A stretch of DNA of 64,000 bases from Rhodococcus sp. 14-1411-2a. Its GTDB lineage: Bacteria; Actinomycetota; Actinomycetes; Mycobacteriales; Mycobacteriaceae. Made by a program: the position numbers and the translations under genes. The stretch is from the NCBI RefSeq assembly GCF_002259485.1, contig NZ_NPGA01000020.1, positions 310,001 through 374,000 on the forward strand, read 5' to 3'. The notes beneath the pieces are model-generated. The model worked only from the letters and a program-made list of their open reading frames with translations, had not been told where the DNA came from and did no database searches. This document shows, piece after piece, positions 26,808-34,818 of the stretch; positions within the stretch are counted from its first letter, which is position 1; each line of letters opens with the position of its first letter.

Positions 26808-27574
26808 GCACCCGTGGTCGGAATCGACTCCAGATTGGTCAGGTTCTCCAGACTGATCCGACGCCGGTCGTAGAGCTTGACCGACACCGGATAGGTGTCG
26901 TCGTTGCCCAGATCGGGTCCGAAGGTGTCGGTGCCGAGGGCACCTCTGTCGGCTAGCCTGCCCGTGTCGATCAACCACTGCGCTGCTTCCGGAGAGAACC
27001 CGGGTTGGTGCGTCACACCGTCCGCGTCCGCGTTGGCGTACGCATCGGTCCCCCAGCGTGACGCCCATCCCGTCCACAGAACGACAGCCGCCCCTGGTGG
27101 AATGGCACCGTTGACTGCTTCCCAGTTCTGCAGGTCGGCCACGGTCACGGCGTAGTCGGCGTCGGCCGCCGCCCGATCACGAATGTCGATCTTCACCGCG
27201 GGCAGAAACAGATCCTCCGGATCGAGCTGGTCGGCGGTCAGGCCACCTTCCTGGAAGTGCGCGGGTGCGCCCCAGTGCGTGCCGGTATGCTCGCCCTCCT
27301 TGACGTACTGGAGGTAGAAGCCGTCGTCTGCGACTGTGAACGCCGTCTCGAGCGAGAATTCGGGATCGCCGGGAAAGATCGGAGTGAGCGCCGGATCGTT
27401 GATGTGCGACAGGGACACGATCCGGAGCATTCGATCCAACGGAACGGCCGGTGTGGGTGGCTGCGCCGAGCCGGTACCCGGCAGGGCGTCGGCGGTGGCA
27501 GGTGCGGCCAGACGGGCACCGATCACCACTGCCAAACCTGTTGTCGCACGGCGAAAGAGCTGCCTTCTCTTCAT
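26723..27574 (-). CDS. Tat-exported cyclase-family (kynurenine formamidase-like) hydrolase
   Basis: 283 residues from ATG 27574. The N-terminus KRRQLFRRATTGLAVVIGAR has a twin-arginine-type region, a hydrophobic stretch and an APATADA cleavage-like site, so export by Tat is likely. The mature part has the cyclase-family metal motif as HTGTHWGAPAHF. The canonical form is HxGTHxDxPxH, so the metal-binding Asp is replaced by Gly. Substrate is unknown; relatives hydrolyse amides such as N-formylkynurenine or act on polyketides. The 3' end overlaps the convergent GGDEF gene by 85 bp, and both ends look intact. Confidence 0.8.
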   Translation of the reverse strand: MKRRQLFRRATTGLAVVIGARLAAPATADALPGTGSAQPPTPAVPLDRMLRIVSLSHINDPALTPIFPGDPEFSLETAFTVADDGFYLQYVKEGEHTGTHWGAPAHFQEGGLTADQLDPEDLFLPAVKIDIRDRAAADADYAVTVADLQNWEAVNGAIPPGAAVVLWTGWASRWGTDAYANADADGVTHQPGFSPEAAQWLIDTGRLADRGALGTDTFGPDLGNDDTYPVSVKLYDRRRISLENLTNLESIPTTGAYVLVGGPINRAGSGSPATIFGLVPRVA

Positions 27575-27653
27575 GTCCCCGACCCACCTTTCATCGGCGC
27601 CCCGTGCGCCGCCCCGAGGCAACCCTAGGCCACGTCGAGCCGGGACGGCGGAA

Positions 27654-29678
27654 TCAGCCGATTCGAATCGGGTCTATCTGGACCCGCACTCCGCCGCCGA
27701 GTTTCTTGGCACTGCGCGATGCCTGCGCGGTGGCCAGTGCCCGCGCCAACGCCGCCCCGGTGCTGCGCGGCACGCGTATCAACAACCGCTGCACATCACC
27801 GGGAAGTGCGTCCTCACCGCCGCCCGCCGGCGCCCGTTGGCCGTCCGGCAGATCGACCGGTCCGAGTATTTCCACCGACTCGGGCAGATCTGCGCTCTCC
27901 ACCAGCGCGGTGATCGCATCGGTGGTTCCGTCGACGGCCGCAACGTGCACGGCGGGCGGGAACCGTACCTCCACTCGTTCGTCCAACTGACTTCTGGCGT
28001 GCCACAGCGGGTCCCAGCGAACCAGTGCCTGCACCGTGGGTATCTCGGACTCGGCGACGACGACCACTCGTCCGCCTGCCGTGCCCGGCCGAACCAAAGC
28101 GGCGGCGGTCATCCACCGACGCAGCGTCTCCTCGGCCGCGCGCAGGTCTGCCCGGCCGAGCAGGGCCCAGCCGTCCAGCAAGAGGGCCGCGCCGTATCCA
28201 CCGTCGACCGTCGGCTCGGCACCGACGGTGGACACGACGAGACCGGCACCGGGTCGGACGGCGTCGAGCACGGCGGCGCCTCCCGAGTTGTGAACCGGTA
28301 CTCCGGGAAATGCCCGTCCGAGTTCCTCGGCGGTACGGCCCGCGCCGATCACGACCGCACGCAGGTTGCGCGATCCGCATGCCGTGCACCGATGCGCGGT
28401 GTCTGCGATTCCGCACCACGAGCACGTCGGACTCCCTGCTCCGTCGCTCCCCGGGGCCGACGGAAGCGCCAACGGACCGTTGCACCGGCGACACCGAGCC
28501 GGATGTCGACACTTCGCGCACGCCAGTGACGGCACGTAGCCCCCGCGCGGAACCTGAACCAGCACAGGCGAATCGGCCTTCAGTGCGGCCCGAGCCGCCT
28601 CGAACGCGATCGCGGGCAACCGGGCGACACGGGCTGCCGGATCCCGCGCGAGCGCATGGTCCGAGTCGGCCAAGGCCACCACGTGGGGTTGACGCTCACG
28701 GACAAGCTCACGAGGAGCCACCAGGTCGTGTGCCCAACCGGAATCCACGAGAGCTTCCGCCTCCGCAGTCCGCGCATGTCCGCCGATGACCACCGCGGCT
28801 GCGGACACGTGCGCTCGCAGCAACGCCACTTCTCGGGCATGCGGATACGGCGAACGGGGCTCGGCGAAACTGTCGTCACCATCGTCCCAGATGGCGATCA
28901 TGCCGAGAGTGGACACCGGAGCGAACACGGCGCTGCGCGTCCCCACCACGACGACCGGGCCCGATCGCAGCCCACGCAACCATTGCCGATACCGCTTCGC
29001 CGGGCCCAAACCGGCCGACAGCGCCACCACCCGGTCGGCACCGAGCAGAGCCGTGCAGGCCGTCTCCAGACGATCGAGGTCTCGTTGATCGGGCACCACG
29101 ACCACCGCGGACCGACCGCCGGCCACGGTCACGGCGGCGGCCTCCGCCAACCGCACCGGCCACAGCTCACCGGGCAACGCCTGCCATACCGCGCGCGGTA
29201 CGCGTCCCGATGCCAATGCGTCGAGGAAGTTCGAGCCGTGGGTGTAGGCCGACCAGGCCGCTCGGTCGATGTCCGGCTCGGCCGGGGGCTCGACGATGGG
29301 TGTCTGTTCCGCCTCGACTCGGGCATGGCGAGCCGGGATCGCCAGCCGTAGCACGTCAGCCCTGGTCCCGGCGTATCGATCCGCCACTGCCGCGGCCAGT
29401 TCTGCGATCTCCGGAGTCAGAACCTGCTCCGCGGACACCACCCGATCGAGCCAGCCGAGCTTGCCGGAGTGCTCGGTCTCGGCCAGTCTGGCCAGCACGA
29501 AACCATCGACCAGTCGACCCGCGAACCGCACCCGAACTCGGACACCGGGCTGAGCATCACTGCTCACCTCCTCGGGAACGAGGTAGTCGAACTCGCGGTC
29601 GAGATGCGGCAGCGGCAACATCGGAAGAATGCGCGCGATCGGAAGATCCGACGCCGCCACCCGCGCTACGCCCGCCAC
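27654..29678 (-). CDS. priA: Primosomal protein N' (PriA), helicase-degenerate actinobacterial form
   Basis: 674 residues, related to the replication-restart protein PriA. The N-terminal 3'-DNA-binding domain (ARILPMLPLPHLDREFDYLV) and the zinc-cysteine cluster (CAKCRHPARCRRC and CSWCGIADTAHRCTACG) are recognisable. The ATPase motifs are not: no GxxGxGKT Walker A appears in the expected place, and the DEAH-like motif reads IWDDGDD. Actinobacterial PriA proteins are generally annotated without helicase activity, and this agrees. GTG 29678 is chosen because GGAGGAGG lies 4 nt upstream. It follows metK on the same strand, as in mycobacteria. Confidence 0.9.
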   Translation of the reverse strand: MAGVARVAASDLPIARILPMLPLPHLDREFDYLVPEEVSSDAQPGVRVRVRFAGRLVDGFVLARLAETEHSGKLGWLDRVVSAEQVLTPEIAELAAAVADRYAGTRADVLRLAIPARHARVEAEQTPIVEPPAEPDIDRAAWSAYTHGSNFLDALASGRVPRAVWQALPGELWPVRLAEAAAVTVAGGRSAVVVVPDQRDLDRLETACTALLGADRVVALSAGLGPAKRYRQWLRGLRSGPVVVVGTRSAVFAPVSTLGMIAIWDDGDDSFAEPRSPYPHAREVALLRAHVSAAAVVIGGHARTAEAEALVDSGWAHDLVAPRELVRERQPHVVALADSDHALARDPAARVARLPAIAFEAARAALKADSPVLVQVPRGGYVPSLACAKCRHPARCRRCNGPLALPSAPGSDGAGSPTCSWCGIADTAHRCTACGSRNLRAVVIGAGRTAEELGRAFPGVPVHNSGGAAVLDAVRPGAGLVVSTVGAEPTVDGGYGAALLLDGWALLGRADLRAAEETLRRWMTAAALVRPGTAGGRVVVVAESEIPTVQALVRWDPLWHARSQLDERVEVRFPPAVHVAAVDGTTDAITALVESADLPESVEILGPVDLPDGQRAPAGGGEDALPGDVQRLLIRVPRSTGAALARALATAQASRSAKKLGGGVRVQIDPIRIG

Positions 29679-29768
29679 CGCACCTCCTCCTCGATTCTCA
29701 CCCCACACTCGATGTCGGAGCACCGAGCCGGTGCGAGCAGGGTACGTGCAGAACGGTCGACGCCGAAC

Positions 29769-30983
29769 TCAGAGTCCGGCAGCCTCGCGAAGCTTGCCGG
29801 CGCGATCGGTGGACTCCCACGGAAGATCGATGTCGGTGCGGCCGAAGTGACCGTACGCCGCAGTGGGCGCGTAGATCGGTCGCAGCAGATCCAGATCACG
29901 AATGATGGCACCGGGACGTAGATCGAACACCTCGCTGATCGCCGCCTGAATACGCGCGGGATCGGTCTTCTCGGTGCCGAACGTCTCGACGAACAACCCG
30001 ACCGGTGCCGCCTTGCCGATGGCGTACGCCACCTGGACCTCGATGCGATCGGCGAGACCGGCGGCAACAGCATTCTTCGCAACCCAGCGCATCGCATAGG
30101 CAGCACTGCGGTCGACCTTCGACGGGTCCTTGCCGGAGAACGCGCCACCACCGTGCCGTGCCATACCGCCGTAGGTGTCGACGATGATCTTCCGGCCGGT
30201 CAGCCCGGCGTCACCCATCGGTCCACCGAGCACGAACTTTCCGGTGGGATTGACCAACAGACGCACATCGGACGTGTCCAACGTCGGCACGTCCAACTCG
30301 GCGAGCACCGAGCCGAGCACCTTCTCCCGGATATCGGGAGTGAGCAGGTTGTCGAGATCGATGTCCGCTGCGTGCTGAGTCGAGATCACCACGGTGTCGA
30401 GGCGAACGGCGTTGTCACCGTCGTACTCGATCGTCACCTGCGTCTTGCCGTCCGGACGCAGGTACGGCAGCACTCCGCTCTTGCGGACCTCGGTCAGTCG
30501 CCGAGAGAGCCGGTGCGCCAACGCGATCGGCAACGGCATCAGCTCGGGAGTGTCGGTGTTGGCGTAGCCGAACATCAACCCCTGATCCCCCGCGCCCTGA
30601 CGGTCGATCTCGTCGTCGGACAGTCCCTCGACTCGGGCCTCGTGCGAGTGATCGACGCCCTGAGCGATCTCGGGTGACTGCGCGCCGATCGCAACGTTGA
30701 CACCGCACGAATTTCCGTCGAACCCCTTGGCCGACGAGTCGTACCCGATCTCGAGCACCTTCTCGCGCACGATCTTGGGGATGTCGGCGTATGCGGTGGT
30801 ATTGACCTCACCCGCGACATGCACCTGGCCGGTGGTGACCAGGGTCTCCACGGCCACCCGAGCACGCGGATCCTCCGTCAGCAGAGCATCGAGAATGGAA
30901 TCGCTGATGGCGTCACAGATCTTGTCGGGGTGACCCTCTGTGACGGACTCGCTGGTGAAAAGCCGACTACCGGACTTGCTCAC
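29769..30983 (-). CDS. metK: S-adenosylmethionine synthetase
   Basis: Makes S-adenosylmethionine from methionine and ATP. 404 residues with RLFTSESVTEGHPDKICDAI at the N-terminus (catalytic His, metal-binding Asp), GAGDQGLMFGYA near residue 120, and the phosphate loop GGGAFSGKDPSKVDRSAAY near 270. GTG 30983 is chosen over in-frame codons further upstream because AGAGGAAG precedes it by ~5 nt and the N-terminus then matches the family. The 181-bp leader contains an 8-bp hairpin (31009-31038) but no recognisable SAM riboswitch. Confidence 0.97.
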   Translation of the reverse strand: MSKSGSRLFTSESVTEGHPDKICDAISDSILDALLTEDPRARVAVETLVTTGQVHVAGEVNTTAYADIPKIVREKVLEIGYDSSAKGFDGNSCGVNVAIGAQSPEIAQGVDHSHEARVEGLSDDEIDRQGAGDQGLMFGYANTDTPELMPLPIALAHRLSRRLTEVRKSGVLPYLRPDGKTQVTIEYDGDNAVRLDTVVISTQHAADIDLDNLLTPDIREKVLGSVLAELDVPTLDTSDVRLLVNPTGKFVLGGPMGDAGLTGRKIIVDTYGGMARHGGGAFSGKDPSKVDRSAAYAMRWVAKNAVAAGLADRIEVQVAYAIGKAAPVGLFVETFGTEKTDPARIQAAISEVFDLRPGAIIRDLDLLRPIYAPTAAYGHFGRTDIDLPWESTDRAGKLREAAGL

Positions 30984-31008
30984 GGACTTCCTCTCGACGC
31001 ATGTTCCT

Positions 31009-31038
31009 GCCCGACCCGACGCCTCGCGCCGGTCGGGC
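31009..31038 (-). other. Leader hairpin upstream of metK
   Basis: GCCCGACC (31009-31016) pairs perfectly with GGTCGGGC (31031-31038) over a 14-nt loop, 26 nt upstream of the metK start. It may be the terminator of coaBC or a structural part of the metK leader. It is not followed by a U-tract, and I see none of the conserved cores of known SAM-sensing RNAs. Confidence 0.35.
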
Positions 31039-31164
31039 ACTCCACGAAAATTGACGTTCCCTCGGTGTTATCGCCCCTGCCGGAGCCGCGCAAACCTCTA
31101 CGGCACTACACGTGGTGCCCAGCACGGTAGCCGGTACGACATCGATCGTGCACTCTCGGCATCG

Positions 31165-32415
31165 TCACGGATTCGACTTCGGTCGAGTACTCCGCGCATC
31201 GAGCATCTGCGCCACCGAATCCAGCACGCGGCTCGCGAGAAGTGCTTTGGAGCCCTCGCCGAGCGCCGCCTCGGAACCGTCGGAACCGAGCAGCCAGCCG
31301 TCGTTGTGGTCGACCTCGAACGCCTTGCCGTCCCCGACAGCGTTGACCACGAGCAGGTCGCAGCCCTTGCGTTCGAGCTTGGCCCGCGCGTACGTCAGCA
31401 CGTCGCCGTCCGCGTCCCCGGTCTCGGCGGCGAATCCGACGATGACCGTCGACGGTTCGAGCTCACCGTCGCGGCGAGCCGACACGAGGCCGGCGAGTAT
31501 GTCGTCGTTGCGGACCAGCGGGATCGACGACGGTTCGTCGGCCCCCTTCTTGATCTTGCTGCCCGCGATGGACTCCGGGCGGAAGTCGGCGACCGCGGCC
31601 GCCATCACCACGGCGTCGACACCGACGGCAAGTTTGCGAACGGCCTCCTGCATGTCCGACGCCGTCTTGACGTGCACCACGTCGACCGCGGCCGGAGCGT
31701 CGAGGTCACTGGTGTACCCGGCGACCAACGTCACCTGGGCTCCTCGTTGCGCTGCCACTCGCGCGAGCGCATATCCCTGCTTGCCCGAGCTTCGGTTGCC
31801 CAGAAAACGAACCGGATCGAGAGGCTCGCGAGTGCCCCCGGCAGAGACCAGAACACGGCGTCCTTCGAGATCGCGAGGAAGCGCGTCCCCTCGCTCGGTC
31901 ACCAGCATGGAGAGCGCGAAGATCTCGTCCGGCTCCGGCAGCCGACCCGACCCGGTGTCTCGCCCGGTCAGACGCCCCGATGCCGGTTCGATCACGTGTG
32001 TTCCGCGAGAACGAAGGGTCGCGACGTTGGCGACCGTGGCGGGGTGCTCCCACATCTCGGTGTGCATCGCCGGAGCCAGGACCACCGGGCACCGCGCCGT
32101 GAGCAGGGTGGCCGTCAGAAGATCGTCTGCGCGTCCCCCCGCGATGCGGGCCATGAGGTCCGCGGTGGCGGGGGCGACGACGACGAGGTCTGCCTCCTGA
32201 CCCAGGCGCACATGCGGAACTTCCGGCACGTCCGCGAACACCCCGATGTGTACCGGTTGGCCGGACAACGCCTCGAATGTCGCACGCCCGACGAACTCCA
32301 GGGCGGATGCGGTCGGAATAACCCGTACCTGGTGCCCGCCCTCGGTGAAACTACGGATGAGCGAACAACTCTTGTAGGCGGCGATACCTCCGCCGACTCC
32401 GACGACAACGTGCAA
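31165..32415 (-). CDS. coaBC: Bifunctional phosphopantothenoylcysteine decarboxylase/synthetase
   Basis: Second and third steps of coenzyme A synthesis from phosphopantothenate. The N-terminal flavoprotein CoaC half has VVVGVGGGIAAYKSCSLIR, the substrate-binding PAMHTEMWEHPAT and the VAPATADLMARIA loop. The C-terminal CoaB half begins at RRVLVSAGGTREPLDPVRF and has SSGKQGYALA, typical of the CTP-binding synthetase. The start codon is TTG, with AGAGGAC upstream; no ATG or GTG is available in frame, and the protein begins only a few residues before the conserved core. It lies between rpoZ and metK in the standard actinobacterial order. Confidence 0.95.
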   Translation of the reverse strand: MHVVVGVGGGIAAYKSCSLIRSFTEGGHQVRVIPTASALEFVGRATFEALSGQPVHIGVFADVPEVPHVRLGQEADLVVVAPATADLMARIAGGRADDLLTATLLTARCPVVLAPAMHTEMWEHPATVANVATLRSRGTHVIEPASGRLTGRDTGSGRLPEPDEIFALSMLVTERGDALPRDLEGRRVLVSAGGTREPLDPVRFLGNRSSGKQGYALARVAAQRGAQVTLVAGYTSDLDAPAAVDVVHVKTASDMQEAVRKLAVGVDAVVMAAAVADFRPESIAGSKIKKGADEPSSIPLVRNDDILAGLVSARRDGELEPSTVIVGFAAETGDADGDVLTYARAKLERKGCDLLVVNAVGDGKAFEVDHNDGWLLGSDGSEAALGEGSKALLASRVLDSVAQMLDARSTRPKSNP

Positions 32416-32438
32416 GTCAGATGTCCTCTGTGAGGTTC

Positions 32439-32744
32439 TTATTCGCCTTCGGTGTGCTCGAGCAGGTCCGCGTGGATCTCGCGAAGAGCGATCGACAGCG
32501 GCTTCTCCTGCAGACCCGGCTCGACCAGCGGTCCCACGTACTCGAGGATGCCGTCACCGAGCTGGTTGTAGTAGTCGTTGATCTGGCGGGCACGCTTGGC
32601 TGCGTAGATCACGAGGGCGTACTTGGACGAGGTGCGGGCGAGCAGCTCGTCGATGGGCGGATTGGTGATGCCGAGCGGCGTGTCGTAGGCCGGCAGAGCG
32701 CTGCGTCCGTCGAAGTCGGAAACGGCCGCTGAAATGCTGCTCAC
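32439..32744 (-). CDS. rpoZ: RNA polymerase omega subunit
   Basis: 101 residues. Omega helps fold and assemble the beta' subunit. The family segments GITNPPIDELLARTSSKYAL and KRARQINDYYNQL are clear. An acidic tail (EIHADLLEHTEGE) ends the protein. The start is GTG, preceded by AGGAGATC. It lies between gmk and coaBC, 72 bp after gmk, in the widespread gmk-rpoZ-coaBC arrangement. Confidence 0.96.
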   Translation of the reverse strand: MSSISAAVSDFDGRSALPAYDTPLGITNPPIDELLARTSSKYALVIYAAKRARQINDYYNQLGDGILEYVGPLVEPGLQEKPLSIALREIHADLLEHTEGE

Positions 32745-32816
32745 TGATGATCTCCTGAAATTGCATCGTTGGTGCTACGAACTAGCTGGTCGGGGCCTCA
32801 TGCGCCGTGAAACTGG

Positions 32817-33428
32817 TCAGCTGTTGCCGACCGACGACCTACCGACCAACAAGGATACCAACTGTTCGCACGAATGGTCGACATCGGTATTGACAACCAC
32901 CGTGTCGAACTCGTCCTGTGCGGCCAATTCCACCCGTGCGGTCTCCAATCTCCGCTCGGTGGCCGCGCTCTCCTCGGTCGCGCGCCCGACCAGACGAGAG
33001 ACGAGGTCGTCCCACGTCGGTGGAGCCATGAACACCAGCATCGCCTCGGGCTTGGACACCCGCACGGCACGGGCACCGGCCAGATCGAGCTCGAGCAACA
33101 CCGGTCTACCCGCCTCCAGCGCGGCCTCCACCGGTGCGGCCGGAGTCCCCGACCGCTGCAGACCACCGTGAATGCTCGCCCACTCGAGCAACTCGTCGTC
33201 GGCGATCATCCGATCGAACTCATCGGCCGACACGAAGTGGTAATCCTGACCGTCCACCTCACCGGGCCGCGGCGCTCGCGTCGTGACCGACACGCTGAAC
33301 ACCAGCTCGGGCAGCGCAGCACGCACGAGCCGAACGACACTGGACTTGCCGACGCCGGAGGGGCCGGACAACACCACCAACCGGCCGCGCTCGATCTCCG
33401 GGACCGATGTCGCCGCAGTGTCACTCAC
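32817..33428 (-). CDS. gmk: Guanylate kinase
   Basis: Phosphorylates GMP to GDP. 203 residues with P-loop VVLSGPSGVGKSSVVRLV, the GMP-binding segment VTTRAPRPGEVDGQDYHFV and the ELDLAGARAV core. GTG 33428 is chosen because it gives a short N-terminus (SDTAATSVPEIERG) directly before the P-loop domain and lies 5 bp after the mihF stop. The frame remains open further upstream only as an arginine-rich shadow of mihF. Confidence 0.95.
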   Translation of the reverse strand: MSDTAATSVPEIERGRLVVLSGPSGVGKSSVVRLVRAALPELVFSVSVTTRAPRPGEVDGQDYHFVSADEFDRMIADDELLEWASIHGGLQRSGTPAAPVEAALEAGRPVLLELDLAGARAVRVSKPEAMLVFMAPPTWDDLVSRLVGRATEESAATERRLETARVELAAQDEFDTVVVNTDVDHSCEQLVSLLVGRSSVGNS

Positions 33429-33433
33429 CGTCG

Positions 33434-33754
33434 TCAGGCCTCGAAATCGAACTTCGTCAACAGCGCCTTGCGCTGCCGATCTCCGAGACCGCGCAGTCGA
33501 CGGGTGGGCGCGATCTCCAATTCCGTCATCAGCTCCGCGGCCTTGACCTTGCCCACCTTCGGCAGGGCCTCGAGCAACGCGGAGACCTTCATCTTTCCGA
33601 GAATCTCGTCCGTCTCGGCATCTGTGAGCACCTGCTTGAGATCGGTGCCCCCGCGCTTGAGGCGCTCCTTGAGCTCGGCGCGCGCTTTCCTGGCGATCGC
33701 TGCCTTCTCGAGGGCAGCGGCACGCTGCTCGGGCGTCAACTGGGGAAGGGCCAC
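33434..33754 (-). CDS. mihF: Integration host factor, actinobacterial type (mIHF)
   Basis: 106-residue nucleoid protein unrelated in sequence to the E. coli IHF subunits. It bends DNA and is essential in mycobacteria. The sequence ALPQLTPEQRAAALEKAAIA, then the helix-two-turn-helix part LLEALPKVGKVKAAELM and the DNA-binding TRRLRGLGDRQR end match the family closely. GTG 33754 is the start: GGAGGA lies 7 nt upstream (33762-33767), and the N-terminus fits the functional form. A longer in-frame extension to 33865 is low-complexity and unlikely to be real. Located between pyrF and gmk as in mycobacteria. The 209-bp gap upstream presumably holds its promoter. Confidence 0.95.
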   Translation of the reverse strand: MALPQLTPEQRAAALEKAAIARKARAELKERLKRGGTDLKQVLTDAETDEILGKMKVSALLEALPKVGKVKAAELMTELEIAPTRRLRGLGDRQRKALLTKFDFEA

Positions 33755-33963
33755 TGTCGGTTCCTCCGTCTTCTCGTTCTGGGCGATACGACGTGCACGA
33801 TCGCTGTCGGCACGTCGACCATCGATGTTCCACTGCCACGGACCACGTTCATCGGCGCTCCGCACCGGCGATCCGCACTGTTCGTCGGCAGCGCTAGCGA
33901 CCGTACCGACGACTGCCGCTCACCGCTAACCCGCCCCCGAATGCCGGAGCGCGGCAGCGTCGA

Positions 33964-34791
33964 CTATGCGAGACCGGCTTCGATCTCGTCGCGCAACCGC
34001 ATCGCCGCGTCGCGCAATGCCGTCACCGACGGACCTGCCGCCAGGACACCCCGAGAGGAGTTGGGAAGCAACAGCTCACGCGAATCGCGGAAGATCTCCG
34101 CAAGATCTGCAACCGTTGCTCCCTGCGCTCCCAGACCCGGCGCGAGGATGGGTCCGGTGTAGTTCGACAGGTCGAGACCGTGATCACGAGTGGCACCGAC
34201 GACCAAGCCCACCGTGTCGGCGTCGACCCGGTTGCGCTTCCCCGCCGCGTCGACGATCGACTGAGCCACCGTCTCGCCGTCCGAGGTCGCCGCCTGCTGC
34301 AGGGCCGAGCCCTCCTCATTCGAGGTCCGAGCCAGCACGAACAGACCGCGCCGGTGTCGCACCGCTCGATCGACGGTCTCCCCCAGTGAATCGAAGCCAA
34401 GGTACGGCGACACCGTCACTGCATCCGAGGACAACGGAGAATCGGGTTCCAGCCAGGCCTGCGCGTACGAATCCATCGTGGTTCCGATGTCGCCGCGCTT
34501 CGCATCGGAGATCACCAGGGTGCCCGCATCCCGAAGCACACTCACAGTGCGTTCGAGCACCGCATACCCGGCAGATCCGTACGCCTCGAAGAACGCCACC
34601 TGAGGCTTGACGATGGCCACCTCGCCGACGAACGCCTCGACGCACAGCTCGGCGAACACCTCGAGACCGTCCGCCGAGCGAGGCAGGCCCCACGCCTCGA
34701 GCAGCGCCGGGTGCGGATCGATTCCGACACACAGTCGACCACGGGCCGCAACCGCGGCGCGCAACCGATCCGACCACGTGTGATGACTCAT
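33964..34791 (-). CDS. pyrF: Orotidine 5'-phosphate decarboxylase
   Basis: Last step of UMP synthesis. 275 residues of the longer actinobacterial/myxobacterial PyrF type. The N-terminus GRLCVGIDPHPALLEAWG and the catalytic segment VISDAKRGDIGTTMDSYAQA (Asp-Lys-x-x-Asp) are intact. The phosphate-binding end ILAPGLGAQGAT is also present. It follows carB by 27 bp as the last gene of the pyr operon; the next gene (mihF) is 209 bp away. Confidence 0.96.
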   Translation of the reverse strand: MSHHTWSDRLRAAVAARGRLCVGIDPHPALLEAWGLPRSADGLEVFAELCVEAFVGEVAIVKPQVAFFEAYGSAGYAVLERTVSVLRDAGTLVISDAKRGDIGTTMDSYAQAWLEPDSPLSSDAVTVSPYLGFDSLGETVDRAVRHRRGLFVLARTSNEEGSALQQAATSDGETVAQSIVDAAGKRNRVDADTVGLVVGATRDHGLDLSNYTGPILAPGLGAQGATVADLAEIFRDSRELLLPNSSRGVLAAGPSVTALRDAAMRLRDEIEAGLA

Positions 34792-34818
34792 TGCTTTCCC
34801 CGCTCTCCCTGACCTACC

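Noticed and set aside
30984..31164. SAM riboswitch upstream of metK
   Set aside because: Only a simple 8-bp hairpin is present; none of the conserved junction or pseudoknot elements of known SAM-binding RNAs can be found.
33755..33865. Longer mIHF starting at 33865
   Set aside because: The extra 37 residues are not conserved, and a strong GGAGGA precedes the internal GTG at 33754.
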